The notes: generated by a model not told the origin, from the letters alone. A DNA stretch of 64,000 nt from Canna indica (GCA_034359265.1 CP136890.1:66527501-66591500), one strand, 5' to 3'. Shown: positions 33,685 to 45,239, counted from the first letter of the stretch. Program-made: numbers and translations.

Positions 33685-33959
33685 CGTAGAATGATTGCAA
33701 GGGGGTTCGGGTTGACAATCGAATCATCAGCGGAAGGAGGGATAGAACGAAGAGAGCTCTCCTCTGACGCCCTAGGGCACTTGGAAGCCTTAGGAGCAGC
33801 AGGAGGCGAAAAGAAAGCCGGCTTAGGAGAGGAGGACAGGGGGGAGGTGGAGCAGAAGAGGGGGGGGGGGGGGGAGGGGAGGCGGTGTGGAGGAGGAGGG
33901 TATCCTATATGAAAATGAACATGAAAAACCGGGGTAGAAAAAGATGACACAAAGTGCAA
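33681..33959 (-). pseudogene. LINE ORF1 C-terminal tail
   Basis: A proline/serine-rich 92-codon frame overlaps the ORF2 start by 4 nt (ATGA arrangement), as in many plant L1s. It contains a G/C homopolymer run at 33867-33882 and no recognisable domain. It could be 5' leader rather than coding. Confidence 0.45.
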
Positions 33960-33960
33960 A

Positions 33961-34588
33961 ATCTTATGTTTAAATTATTGGATCAAAATAATAAATCATA
34001 CAAGAAGAAGACAAGGAGGATAACAAAGATGTAGATCCAAAACTCTAGCACAGAGTATTGTGGTAAATTGACAAAAAAAAAATGCAGATGGAACCGATAA
34101 AAAATCCAAAACCCTAGAACTAAGTATTGGGATCGACGAAGAAAATGCAGATCACACCCATAAAGTATACGAAGAAGGCAAGAAGAATAATATGCAAATC
34201 CAAAATCCTAAAACAAACGCTACGGTTGATTGGCAAAGACAAAATGTTCCAAAACCAAGAAAAAACATCTCTTATGACATTTGAAACCTCACTACACAGC
34301 AGGCATCCTTATGGCTTTAGTAATATTATAGTTGAGTTTTGTGATTTTGAGCCATTTTCTCATCCACCGTTGCACATTATTTAACAAATTCCCTGGTTTT
34401 CCTTTCCAAGGAGGCTTGCTTGTAGGTTTTCCTTTGGTAGCTTCAGCGTCCATTAGCAAAGAATCCAAGCTTTTCTTAAAATTTTGCTGCCAAATCCTCC
34501 ATTATTTGCCAACCTTTTCTTTTCATACAGCTCGCAAAATAGGCCATTGGAATAAGCCCGTAGGCTCCCAAAACTTACCACCCACGAA
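33961..34588. other. AT-rich spacer and 5' region of the PPR gene
   Basis: It contains short A-rich repeats: the phrase 'AAAATGCAGAT' recurs near 34080 and 34141, and 'AAACCCTAGAAC' type variants recur about every 60-70 bp between 33990 and 34215. The last ~250 bp probably hold the PPR promoter and leader. I see no certain TATA box. Confidence 0.4.
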
Positions 34589-36673
34589 ATGCGCACAAGA
34601 GTTCCCCCACTCATCTCAAATGGAAAAGCTGTCATGTTTCCTCTCAAAACCTTCCGCCCCCACGCTACTTCAAGGGGCAGTTCTTCTTGGAAGTCAATGC
34701 TCTTCCGCCTCATTGAAGATCATCAGGTCGACGAAGCCAACCGCCTTTTTGCCAGAATTCCCTCCCCTAGTATCCAACTCTACACCATGATGATAAATGG
34801 ATACTCGCGAATCAACCGCGTTGATCAGGCCTTCCGACTGTTCGACAAAATGCCTGCGAGAGACACTGCTGCATGGAATTCCATGATCAAGACAGCATTA
34901 GGTATTGGGGAGTTGGATCTTGCGTGGAAATTGTTCGATGAAATGCCTGAGCAGAATGTGATCTCCTGGACGACGATGATAAATGGACTATCACAATTTG
35001 ACCAGATCGATGCTGCAGAGGATCTATTTTTGAGGATGCCTGAGCGGGACACTGCTGCATGGAATGCAATGATCTCGGCATATTGTGACAGTGGAAGAGT
35101 TAAGGATGCCTGCCGCTTATTCGAAAAGATGCCACAACCCAATGTCATTTCTTGGACTGCATTGATTGGAGGTCATGACCAGAACGGGCAAAGTGATAGA
35201 GCATTGTGGCTTTTCTATCAACTCTGGATGTCTGGGATGAAACTAACACCAAGCACTTACGCTTGTGTGCTAACAGCATGTGCTAATGCTTCAGAATTAG
35301 GATTAGGCACCCAACTTCATTCTAATCTTGTAAGAAGAGGCTATTCATCAGATTCATTTGTTTCTACATCACTGGTAAACCTGTATGCTAAGTGTAAACA
35401 GATTGAGGATTCAATCAAAGTATTCAACGAGAAGCAGGAAAGGGATGTAGTCTCTTGGACAGCGCTTGTTACTGGTTATGGTATGAATGATATGCATGAT
35501 AATGCACTGGAAGAATTCAATAAGATGGTAGCATTTGGAATCCAGCCAAATCAATCCACATTCAGCAGCGCATTGAACTCATGCTGTGGGCTAGAAGCTC
35601 TTGACAGAGGGAAGAAGATCCATGTGACTACAGTTAAGCTAGGCTTGGATCTTGATGTGTTTGTGGGAAATTCTCTCATTGTTATGTATTCTAAATGTGG
35701 AGATATAGATGACAGCTTGGTGCTGTTTAACAGTATGGATAGGAGGAACCTTGTAACCTGGAACACAATCATAGTTGGATGTGCACAGAATGGATATACA
35801 TCATTGGCTCTAAAAATATTTGATGCAATGAGAGAGCTCAATGTGCAACCTGATTCAATAACATACACAGGTCTGCTGACTGCTTGTAGCCATTCCAAAA
35901 TGCTTGGGAGGGGAAGACACATTTTCCACCTACTACAGCATGATTCTGAAGTTGCAATGAAGCTTGAGCACTTTGTTTGTATGGTAGATATTTTAGGTCG
36001 ATGCGGACAGTTAGAAGAAGCGGAAGAGCTCATCCAAAACATGCCAATGGAACCAAATACTATAATTTGGTTGGCTCTGCTCAGTGCTTGTAGAATGCAT
36101 GCTAATATTGAAGTTGCTCGTAGAACTTCGAAGAAGGTATTCGAAATGGAACCGGACAATAGTGCAGCTTACGTTTTGTTGTCGAATATATATGCTTCAG
36201 CTGGAAGATGGAATGATGTATCGCAAATTAGATTGATGATGAGATGTAGAGGAATTATGAAAGTGCCAGGTTCAAGCTGGATTACTCTGAAGGAAACAAG
36301 GCATGAGTTTGTATGTGGAGATCGGTCTCACCCGATGGCCATGGAGATATATGCAAAGCTGGATTGGCTTGGAGTTAAACTAAAGGAACTTGGCTATGTT
36401 TACGATACAAGGTTTGCATTACATGATGTGGATGATGAACAGAAGGAGGTTGCTTTGGCACATCACAGTGAGAAGCTTGCTGTTGCATTTGGTCTTATTA
36501 GTACTGTAGAAGGTAGCACAATTAGAGTCATCAAGAACCTCAGAGTGTGTGGTGACTGCCACTCTGCAATTAAGCTCATATCAAAACTTGTGGGCAGGCG
36601 GATTGTTTTGAGGGATTCAACTCGTTTTCATCATTTTAGGGATGGGTTGTGCTCTTGTGGAGATTGCTGGTGA
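34589..36673 (+). CDS. PLS-class PPR protein with E and DYW domains
   Basis: This is an intact 694-residue, intronless reading frame, normal for PPR genes. The N-terminus is rich in Arg, Ser and Thr and lacks acids (residues 1-40), which fits an organelle transit peptide. About a dozen PPR motifs follow from residue ~40 to ~480 ('YTMMINGYSR', 'AAWNSMIK', 'ISWTTMINGL', 'VTWNTIIVGCAQNG'). The E/E+ region ends in the PG box (PGSSWI, 560-565). The DYW deaminase-like domain has HSE at 626-628 with CGDC at 654-657, the zinc and catalytic residues, and HHF...CSC at 681-690. The last three residues are D-C-W instead of D-Y-W. The family performs site-specific C-to-U RNA editing in mitochondria or plastids. 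The order and wording resemble Arabidopsis At5g46460 (from memory). Target unknown. Confidence 0.95.
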   Translation: MRTRVPPLISNGKAVMFPLKTFRPHATSRGSSSWKSMLFRLIEDHQVDEANRLFARIPSPSIQLYTMMINGYSRINRVDQAFRLFDKMPARDTAAWNSMIKTALGIGELDLAWKLFDEMPEQNVISWTTMINGLSQFDQIDAAEDLFLRMPERDTAAWNAMISAYCDSGRVKDACRLFEKMPQPNVISWTALIGGHDQNGQSDRALWLFYQLWMSGMKLTPSTYACVLTACANASELGLGTQLHSNLVRRGYSSDSFVSTSLVNLYAKCKQIEDSIKVFNEKQERDVVSWTALVTGYGMNDMHDNALEEFNKMVAFGIQPNQSTFSSALNSCCGLEALDRGKKIHVTTVKLGLDLDVFVGNSLIVMYSKCGDIDDSLVLFNSMDRRNLVTWNTIIVGCAQNGYTSLALKIFDAMRELNVQPDSITYTGLLTACSHSKMLGRGRHIFHLLQHDSEVAMKLEHFVCMVDILGRCGQLEEAEELIQNMPMEPNTIIWLALLSACRMHANIEVARRTSKKVFEMEPDNSAAYVLLSNIYASAGRWNDVSQIRLMMRCRGIMKVPGSSWITLKETRHEFVCGDRSHPMAMEIYAKLDWLGVKLKELGYVYDTRFALHDVDDEQKEVALAHHSEKLAVAFGLISTVEGSTIRVIKNLRVCGDCHSAIKLISKLVGRRIVLRDSTRFHHFRDGLCSCGDCW

Positions 36674-36846
36674 GTGTTTATAGCCTTTGCTGGTGAGTGT
36701 TTAATCATCATCATGTACAGCTAAACACCTGAAGCCTTCCGGTATAACTTGATGGATAATGTTATGGAATCAGATTTATATAATGCACAACTGACCTGAG
36801 GTTCGTTTGTGCAATATGTATATAGTGCACATTTGTACTTTCTCAT

Positions 36847-36852
36847 AATAAA
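36847..36852 (+). terminator. Possible poly(A) signal of the PPR gene
   Basis: AATAAA lies 174 nt after the stop codon, the first such hexamer downstream. Plant signals are loose, so this is only a candidate. Confidence 0.4.
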
Positions 36853-37407
36853 AGTACAATTCACTGACCTGATAATATTTGTTCAAACATCATTTCACTA
36901 CGATTACTCGGTGCTGATCGTTAAGTTATCACTAACTGTAATTAAACAGAGAATTATATTATGGTGGGATTTAAACATGTGATTCACTTGTACAGCTCAA
37001 TCCTACAACGTGATATTATATTGTGAATTTGTGATAAATAAAAAGGGTATGTACCTTATCTTATATGTATAGTATGAGATCAGATTGGATTGCAGATTTT
37101 ATATAGTTGTATTAGTATAAACATCGTTTCATGAATTTATATTTCAAATTCAGAAAATACTTGAACCCCTGGTTTTTAAATTAATGTATAACATTAAAAG
37201 ACATAAAAATAATAAAATATTTAGAATATATTTTAAAAACACAGAAAATAACACATGGTATATCAATTTCTCCTCGTACTAATTGACTTTGATGTAAAAA
37301 TAAATAATATGTACAATATATGATTTTACAGATTTGAAAAATCAAATAATTTGAAAATAGAAGCAAACAAATCAGAAAAATCTAATTTCAATGGCCCAAA
37401 TTTGCAA
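36853..37407. other. AT-rich intergenic sequence
   Basis: No supported ORF, RNA gene or repeat with a partner in the window is seen. Confidence 0.5.
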
Positions 37408-38087
37408 TCTATCTATATATATATATATAAAAACAAGAAACGACTCTTTCCCGTCTAAACCCCCCCCCCCCCCCTCCCCTCCTCAAGTTTTTACTTTTTA
37501 TTTTTACTCCACTTATATTTTTATTTTTATCCATCCCCTCAAACTGTTTCAACTTTCCTCACCTTAATTTTTTCCTCTCAAATTTTTACCCAACTTATTT
37601 TTTTTATATGCACCTATTTTGATATTTTTATTTTTGTATTTATTATTTTTTAATAATAATTATAAATATTTTTTATTTATTGAAGTTTTTTATAATAATT
37701 TTTTGATTTTGAAATATTATTTTTTAAGTTTATTATTGAAAAATAGTATTTCAAAACCAAAAGAATTTATAATGTTAGAATAATTTAAATATCTTATTTT
37801 TTATTTTTTTCAACTTATTATCTTATACTTAAATTATATTTGATTTTTATCCATAAAACTCTTATTATTTTTGCATTTTTAATTTTTTTGATCATTGAAA
37901 TTTATATAAATTAATTTTTTAATATATATAATTATTTTTTATATTACAAAATATGAAAAATATCAAAAAAAAATTGATGCACTATTTTATTTATATATAA
38001 ACATATATTAAAATATAACATTCAATTTTAAATTTTTTATTTTAAAAATTACAAGTTAACCGTGCAAAGCGCGGGTACCGTAACTAG
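37408..38087 (+). mobile_element. Non-autonomous Helitron (~680 bp)
   Basis: The 5' end is TCTATCTATATATATATATA followed by AAAACAAGAAACGACTCTTT, the usual plant Helitron start with TC. The 3' end has the hairpin CCGTGC-AAA-GCGCGG (38059-38074 region, one G-T pair) about ten bases before a terminal CTAG (38084-38087). The flanking bases are A (37407) and T (38088), the expected host dinucleotide. There is no helicase ORF. The interior is AT-rich with a C16-like run at 37461-37476. Confidence 0.8.
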
Positions 38088-38103
38088 TTATCGTATCATA
38101 TCA

Positions 38104-38480
38104 CACTACAAGACTTCAATGAAAAACCAGAGCCAAATTTCATTAAGAAATTGGTGCCTGGGTGGTGAATAAATTAAATTTTAGACGCTAAGTTCTTTTT
38201 TTCATTGACGATGTGAGATTAAATGTTTGATTAGGAAAAAAATATTACTTAACTTTGATTTGGATTAATCTCTCACAACCACACTTAAGAAATAATTTAA
38301 AGCAATGTTATTTATAAAACTTCGATTATATTGAAAAAAAATGATTTATGAATGTGGGATTAAAGAAAAAAACCAGTGTTAGTAAATTATCGGCACCAGT
38401 TTCCTTTTAACTTTTCGGAAACGCTGATTTTTCGAATTCTGGAAAAAAACTAGTGCCTGACACAAGCGCTAGTTTTTAGA
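38104..38480. mobile_element. Possible short CACTA-like element
   Basis: CACTACAAGACTTCAATGAA at 38104 resembles a CACTA terminus. Short repeats in both orientations follow ('AAAAACCAG', 'AACCAGTGTT', 'GGCACCAGTTT', 'ACGCTGATTTTTC', 'CGCTAGTTTTTAG'). No clean opposite terminus with a target duplication was found, so the right limit is approximate. Confidence 0.35.
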
Positions 38481-39751
38481 AGCCCTTTCCTTCTTTTCTT
38501 CGCTGTGTAATTGCTAGGTTATTCTAAGATCAATTACATGTATCATCCTTCTAATTAGGTTCAATTATGCGTATCATCCTCTGTAGTTTCAAATTTACTT
38601 ATATCACTATTGTATTTACACTTGATCCCTCAAACAACTATTATCAAAATAATTATTTTTTGCAAGGAATTTGACTTAGTTGGTCATGCCTCTACTCTAT
38701 TCTTCACTTTGTTGGGTTGAATGGAAATTATTGCAAGTGGCCATCATTTAGATAATAAAATTATAATTGTCAAGTGTAACTGCTCCAAGAATGTGAGCTT
38801 CCTGGGTTTGCATTTTGGGCTTCAAGCTTGGTCCGAGCTTCCTATCGGTTTTCGCCTAGGTCTCCACAGTGGTTGTAGTGTGCGGTGCGCGTGCTTTGCT
38901 TTGCTTTATAGCTGGCGACTTCGTATGACCTTTTGGTCTGCTGGGAGGCAGTTGTATTTCATTCTCTCTTTGGTTCGTGTTCCTGAAGGCACTCTCTCGA
39001 CGCTTAGGGTTTTGTTTTTTTGATCGGGTGGTTAGTCTTCTTTTCTTGTTTCTATGGTTTCTTTTATTTTCTGTCTTGTTTTGATCTTTTGGTAGGGTTT
39101 CTTTCGTCGCCTTTGGATTTTGATTCTAGGGTTTTCTGGTTTTTTCTAGGGTGTTTTCTCCTTGGGAGTTGCTTGGTTCTTTTTCTTCCACGAGGATCTT
39201 TTCTCGGAGAGCTATTTGGTTTTTCTGCGTCTTTTGGTTTTCTTTGATTTCTTTGTGTCGATCTTCCCTGTAGGTTTTTTCTTGTTGTTTTTTGTTCTAG
39301 TGTTGCATCTTTTGGTCTTCTTTTTTTCTGGTTGTTTTTCTTTTTCCTTTTTGATTTTTTCCTTCCTTTGAAGTCTCCTCTATCTGTGGTTGTTCCGGTT
39401 TTTTTTTGTTGTTTCTACGTTTTGGTTTTCTTCTTGGTTTTGTGTTCTACTTCTTGTTGTCCTATCTCTTTAAGTGTTTGCATAGGTCTGTTCCTATTCA
39501 TGTTTCTATTTCATTTATTTCATTCTGTGTTGGTCTTTGTCTTGATCTTTTAGCTAGTTGCCTCGGTTAAGGTTTGCTTAGTTTTGTTGGTAAGTTCTTC
39601 ATCTATTTTGTTACTTTTTGCTGATGTCCTTTCTAGTGTCGACCGGTGCCTAAAGATAATATGGGGGAAAGATTCTAAATCACATCTTGATCGCCATGCT
39701 AAAGGTAAATCTCCACTTATTACTGGTTAAATACTTCAAGATCTACAAAAG
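38481..39751. other. T/G-rich non-coding stretch
   Basis: From ~39000 to ~39560 the plus strand is dominated by T runs with G and C (TTTTGG, TTCTTTT, GGTTTTC). The open frames seen there translate into Phe/Leu/Ser-rich strings typical of low-complexity sequence. No domain is recognised. It could be the 5' leader of a decayed retroelement, but nothing proves this. Confidence 0.4.
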
Positions 39752-40486
39752 TGTCACGCCCCAATTTACAAGGTCGCGTGACCGGCCAGAGTACGTGGTC
39801 GTACTCCGAAGCCTACCAATGCACACACATACCATGCAACACAACTGGAGTAAAAGTACTAATGATCCACAATGCATAACTAAATAAGATGTAAAGTTGA
39901 ATAACAGACTCCAAAAGTTTATAGTATGAGTGTACAACTCCAAATGCATGAAAAGTAACGACTCTACTACACGACTACGACTCAACTAGGCTTGTTATGA
40001 GATCTACGGTGCGAGCTTGCTCCTCCAAGCTGCGTCATGTCGTCATAGTCGTACCTCACTGGTCAGGCTCTGTAAGACAACACAAATAAAATGGTGAGTC
40101 CCTAAGGAACTCAGTGAGTGGCTCTATCGAGACTCCATTTGATCCCAAATATAAGTATAGGAGACAAAAACATTTCCAAGGAAATACTGAGTTGAAAAGT
40201 CATATAAGTAAGAAAACTCATTATAAAATCTCATGCTCAGGAACACCACAATCAATCGGCCCATGTCGGCCCTATATAAAATAGTACAATCACTCGGCCC
40301 AAACCGGCCCAAACATAGCAAACATACAAGTAGATCGCTAGAACCTCTATCTAGCGAGCCTCCCGCTCGGGCCCACTGAACTAAGATGGCCTACTAGTTC
40401 CAGCGCCCTCTTTGGTTGGGAATAGCTCATCCAACCAAATCCACTCGGGTCTAACGTCAGCGTGGTTCACTGACGCAATCTCAAGA
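39752..40486 (-). mobile_element. Ty3 LTR fragment (subfamily B-like)
   Basis: It starts TGTCACGCCCCAATTTACAAGG with 'GGTCGCGTGACCGGCC', as in the U5 end at 1588 read backwards. It shares the block with the TGAGTCC/GGAACTCA hairpin (40095-40113) and the 'TGCAATCTCAAGAT' phrase found reversed near 705-725. It is cut at 40486 by a copia-type LTR. Confidence 0.75.
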
Positions 40487-41815
40487 TGTTGGCCTAAGGT
40501 TTACAACATTTGTCTTAATCTCGGTTTTGATGACAACAAACATGGAGTTAATGATTTCATTGAGAATTATTTTTAGGTTCAATATCGGTTAGCGCACGAC
40601 GTCCACGATCGGAAATATCAGAGAAATCAAAAAATCAAAAGGATGTTGGTCGACGCGCTCAGATTCGTCGGGAAGATAGAGTTTAGATTTATGGTGTCTA
40701 GAATGTGTTGTAAATTCTCATGATAATGCACCCAAAAACCAAATCCGAACCCCAAAATACGAAAACTCAAAATTTTTGAAAAGGCCCTGAAATTCACTAA
40801 GCCGAGGAGCTGGTTGGAGGGCTATATAACCTAGACATTTTCTTGACACCAAAAGTGCTGATAATTGTTCCTTAGGTAAAAACTAGATAACGAGATATTT
40901 TAAAGAATTTTTTTGGAAGCCTTTAGCCTACCCATATTTGACCCGAAAGATTAGAAAATTTTTATTTTTCGAAAATTTGTACTAGACCCCAAAAGTTATA
41001 TTTTGATTCTTAAGGATTTTAATTTTTTAGATATTTTTATTGAATCCAAATAGGGGGTAATCCTTATATAACATTTATGTTTAAAGTTAAGAAATGTTAT
41101 ATAAGTAGAGTTAGTCAAGACAAAACCCATAAACGAGCAAACAAGGAAAAACTCGGCCAAACCAAGCGGTCGACCAGACCTACGACCGGCGGTCGGTAAT
41201 TGGCAAAAATCCGCCCGTTGAGAAGAGGGGAGCTCTCTCTTCTCTTCATGGCTTGTAAATAGGAAGCCATGAGAGCATTCCTCTATGATGTTGATCACTT
41301 CTAACCTCCTTGAGCCATCGTTTGATCAATTCTAAGCCTTCATTGAGCCAATCTTGTGAAAGCCCTATCTTGAGCCAAAAACCTTGATCTTGACTTCATT
41401 CCTTCATTGATTAACCATCAAATACATCAAGAGGAAGCTAGGAATCTTGTTTTGGAGCTAAGTTTTTTATTGTTTGATTTATTCCTTCATTTAGTGTTGT
41501 ATTTTCTTGTTTATTTCTTTGTTTTTGAGTTTGTGTTAGACCTAGAGTGTAGGTTTTGAAATTGGATGGTACGTAGCCTTGGTGTTTGAGGTTTAAATCC
41601 ACCGATGTAAACGTAGTTTACTAGGAATAGTTGAGTTGTCCCTTAGGGTTGAGGTGGAAGAGTGCTCTCGGTAAGAAGGCAGAGACTTTCGGGTATAGAA
41701 GTGTCTTAGGTTGAGAATGAGACTCTTCGGGTCAAAGTCCTCGTTGTAATAGAAATAAGATTAATCTTGTAAATTTTAGTTTGAAAATCCTAAGCGGGGT
41801 GCTTAGGTAGTGGAG
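40487..41815 (+). mobile_element. Ty1/copia LTR, SIRE-like (copy 1, 3' truncated)
   Basis: It starts TGTTGGCCTAAGGTTTACAA and 'TCGGTTTTGATGA', typical of SIRE-type copia LTRs. It is colinear with 48000-49610 through 'CCGCCCGTTGAGAAGAGG', 'CTCTTCATGGCTTGTAAATAG' and the final 'GGTGCTTAGGTAGTG'. It ends there, lacking the last ~160 bp present in copy 2. It may be the 5' LTR of the copia pol at 44459-47999. Confidence 0.75.
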
Positions 41816-44150
41816 TATAATTTCTAAAGTGTAATAGCATGTAAAGTAAAAGATACATTCACAAAACTCGTGCTCAGACGCACCATAGTCTTTTGACCCA
41901 TAACGGCCCAAAGATCAAGTACCATATTCACTCGGCCCGTAATGGCCCAAATATCAAGTGCCATTTTCACTCGGCCCATAATGGACCAAATATCAAGTAC
42001 CATCACAAGAACAAGGAATACACAAGAATATACACCGATGATATTACTCAAGTGGTTTAGGCAATCTGCCGATATCACGGGTGCGCGCATGACAGCGCCG
42101 AGTCCGGCCTATTCCCCGCCTCAACCCCTCGATTGGCCGTCGTGCACCCCACCACTAAAATCAAATGAAACCAACCCACGTGCATATGCGCTTAACCATT
42201 CACTATCCAACCATCCCAGAAGGGAATTCTAGCAACTCATTATTACTGAACGAGTTTGAGATCTCAGCACTAGTATAAGTGCCTCCAACTTGGAATTTGT
42301 TGACGCTACACTACGCGTCACAACCCACGAGTTGCATAACAAAAGTGCATATCACAATTTATCATAGGCACACAACATAAACATCAAAGTAATTCGACCC
42401 TCAAGTGGAGTCAAGGCAGTCCTCCCATACTTAGCCAAATTTTGGCACTTCTCGAACCTTATCAGGTTCACTTTTGCTACCACTGCTAAACCCTTAGTTG
42501 TTAGTGAAATGTATACCAAAAACACAAGATAAGAAAGCTTTTGTGTCACACTAACTATCCTCAAAGTTTTAGGTCATTTGGGCGATGGATAGATCACGAC
42601 ATGGCATAACGAACATGTCATCCCAGAATTTCTGCAATTCACTAGCAGATTTTCCTGTTTAAGTTGCTATCTTAGAAAATTCATAACTAAGCCAACTCTT
42701 ATTCTTTTTCCCTCAAACCAGATTCGAATGGTTTTCCATATACCCCACAAGGATTTCCCAAAGCTTCTCTGTCATAGGACGATGATTCGATCTCCGAATA
42801 TCGTTTCAAACTTTCAACTTATCACAAATTCTGCTATGTGCAGAAATTGACGGTTTTGAGTTGTCCTCAAACAAATTTTATAAACCTAGTCCCTCCAACA
42901 CGGAATTCGCTAAAATTTGGTGTCAAAGCTATTAGAGTACCCTACTATCTATCCCCAAGAGATTATACCGAACGGACGACTTTTAAGCCTCCGAACTTGG
43001 TGTCAAATATGCCTATTTACATTTCTAGACAGATTTGAATGCCCTTAGGCCATCCACTCCATAATGTCTTAAACATGGGATTCCGACCCTTAAAGTCGGC
43101 CAATTCAGCTACCATTGGTTGGGGCACACATACTCCATACTGATATGAAGTTTTACTAAAGAGAAATGAGGATATAAGCATAATCATGTAGGTGTGGCAT
43201 TTCACCAAACACTTGGTAGGCATGCTCAAGCCACACCATGCTTCACCTAAGGCAACCATCTATAAGGGGGATTTCCGCCATCAAATGCAAGCTCCCACCA
43301 TCCCCGACTACCACCCTTATTCTGCACTCTTAATGACCCAACAAACGAGGGTTTACCCTCCAATCTTAGGGTTGCCTACATCAAGGGAAGACAATGTGAT
43401 TTCTCTCCCAATCTCAATCAAAATTCATGTTTACAAGCATCATCTCAAAGAGGAAAAATTGCAATTTTGAGTAGACCATCAAAACAGTCTCAAAATCCCA
43501 CAAGTAGGGCTCTACAATCAACCCTAGTCTCTCAATGGCTGCCCTACACCATACACACCTCAAGACTCCAATTAATGCCGAGTGAAAGATCACTAATCGT
43601 CCACAAATCCATAAAAACTTGAGAGATTTTGATTTACAATCATCTACACAAGGGGGCTGCCCTAGAGGTGGGCAAATCCCTAAAGCTTAAGGCCTCTCAC
43701 CTTGAAAAGAAGGAGAACGAGGAGGAAGAAAATCCTCAACCTCGCGACGAGGCGATTCTGGCGACGGCGAAGGTCCGACCTCTCAAGCTTGCGCCTCCTC
43801 TTCCTCTTGCCTATGGGTGGTCGTGTGTATCCTCCTTGGAGCCGTATGCTCATCCCAGGTTTATATGTAATTATATATATTTTTTGAAATTACTATTTTA
43901 CCCCTTAACTTAAGTGAATTCATAAACCAACTTATATCGATCTATACTCGTCCGAATCGAGTTCCGATCGAACCTCCGGACTCGACTCGACTCGACCCAA
44001 CCTTCCATCCCGACTTGAATAAAATAATTTTCCTCATGCATAAGGGTCATATCACCGATCATGCCCTCCGACGATTTCTCAGCCCGCCCTGGCGCGCATC
44101 TCGGCTTCCCCGTTGAAGCAAAAAAATAATAATAATTTTTTTTTTCGCGG
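41816..44150. mobile_element. Unclassified LTR-like sequence, Ty3 relative
   Basis: Repeated 'ACTCGGCCCRTAATGGCCCAA' phrases (41905-42000) echo the Ty3 LTR fragment at 40250-40310. A GA-rich tract followed by a CT-rich one at 43690-43810, then 'GAATTC..GACTCGACTCGACTCGACC', echoes the 3' half of the long LTRs. No ORF with a domain is present. Boundaries and family are not resolved. (GACTC)n at 43979-43998 is a short simple repeat. Confidence 0.4.
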
Positions 44151-44458
44151 GTATTATAGTCACAAAATATCGTGACAACGTTGTGGCAAAAATATTGTCA
44201 CAAACGCTTGCCACAGAATATTGTGACAAACTTATGGCAAAAATTTTTTTGCAAACGCATGCCATAGTAGAATGTTTTGAATTAGTGGCAAAATCTATTG
44301 TCATAAATTTAAAAAACTATAAATTTTGAACATTGAGTTAATTATTAGTGGCAAACATAGTGACAAAATTAAAAAAATTATCGCAAATTATTCGAACTTA
44401 TACTTTTAACCACAAAAATAATTTTACCATAAATTTTGTCGCAAATTACACTTTTTTT
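44151..44458. mobile_element. CACTA-type subterminal repeat fragment
   Basis: Repeated motifs of the form TTGTGGCAAAAATATTGTCAC, 'GTGACAA' and 'TTGCCA(C/T)AG' in both orientations, with poly-T/A, resemble the subterminal regions of plant CACTA elements. No TIR is visible. The text switches at 44459 to a copia gag zinc knuckle. Confidence 0.4.
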
Positions 44459-45180
44459 GTGAATGTGAAGGATATGGTCATGTCAGATCCGAATGTCTGA
44501 ATCTATAGAAAAAGCTGAAGAAATCCTTTACTATTAAATGGAGTGATGACGAAAAAAAAGATGACTCAGGAGAATATGAAAAATAGTCTGATAATTTTAT
44601 AGCTTTCACTGCAAAGCATCGGTGGGCCATGCAGAACTTCAGATAGTTCAGATGCAGAAGAAGATGAAAATACAGTTCAAAGTGCCGAAAGTCTTGAAGA
44701 TGCTTACTAGTTGATGTTTAATAAATGGGTAGAAGTGGCAAAGCTAAACAAATCCCTCCATGATCAAAACAAGCTTATGACTGAAGAGAATAGAGAGCTT
44801 GAATATAGAAATCAATATCTTCTCGCTGAGATTGCTAAAAAGGAAGATAAAGAGTCTAAGTTGAGTGATGAACTTGAGAAGGTAAAGGGGAGGTGAGAAT
44901 GATGAATTCTAGTAGTACCCTTAATGAGATTTTGAGTGCAGGAAAATTTCCTCCAAATCACAATGGGCTGGGATACTCGGGACCATCCCAGTTAAAACCT
45001 CAGCCACAACTATCAGTTCAACTGAAGTATATCCCCAGTGATTCTGCAAGTAGACAACAAATTACTACACGAAGAAATTAGAGAGTGTCAGTATGCTATT
45101 ATTGCAAATGCAAAGGGCACATAAGAGCTAACTGTGCGCTTCAAACTTTTGAATAATCTGAGAAGAAGAGATTTGGGTAA
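44459..45180 (+). pseudogene. Copia gag remnant (two zinc knuckles)
   Basis: The first knuckle, 'CEGYGHVRSEC', begins at 44459 right at the joint. A coiled-coil-like stretch (44711-44890, Lys/Glu/Leu-rich) follows. A second knuckle-like motif 'CYYCKCKGHIRANC' is at ~45092-45135. Stops occur at 44503, 44585 and 44708. Confidence 0.7.
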
Positions 45181-45239
45181 GGAAGGTAGACCTAAATTGT
45201 CAAGTTGCCTTTATGTCAAAAACTATTTCTTCTTTAGGT

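Larger units (their letters stand above)
31389..33960 (-). mobile_element. L1-type LINE, decayed and 3' truncated
   Basis: On the minus strand it carries the end of ORF1, an APE-type endonuclease, linker and reverse transcriptase in L1 order. The 3' part (RNase H, tail) is missing because the sequence stops at 31389 next to a Ty3 LTR, just after the '...YLGT' motif. Stops and frameshifts divide ORF2 into at least four frames. The 5' limit is set at the beginning of the ORF1 frame and is uncertain. Confidence 0.85.

Noticed and set aside
33867..33882. G homopolymer (and C run at 37461-37476)
   Set aside because: Single homopolymers of this kind are common and error-prone in assemblies. Not worth a separate finding.
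35551..36159. 202-codon frame on the minus strand
   Set aside because: It is antisense to the intact PPR gene.
38721..39553. Series of Phe/Leu-rich frames resembling membrane proteins
   Set aside because: They overlap in several frames in a T/G-rich low-complexity tract. No conserved motif.
41942..42232. 96-codon plus-strand frame with repeated IFTRPIMDQISS-like phrases
   Set aside because: It derives from the short 'CGGCCCATAATGGCCCAAATATC' type repeats of an LTR-like sequence, not from a gene.
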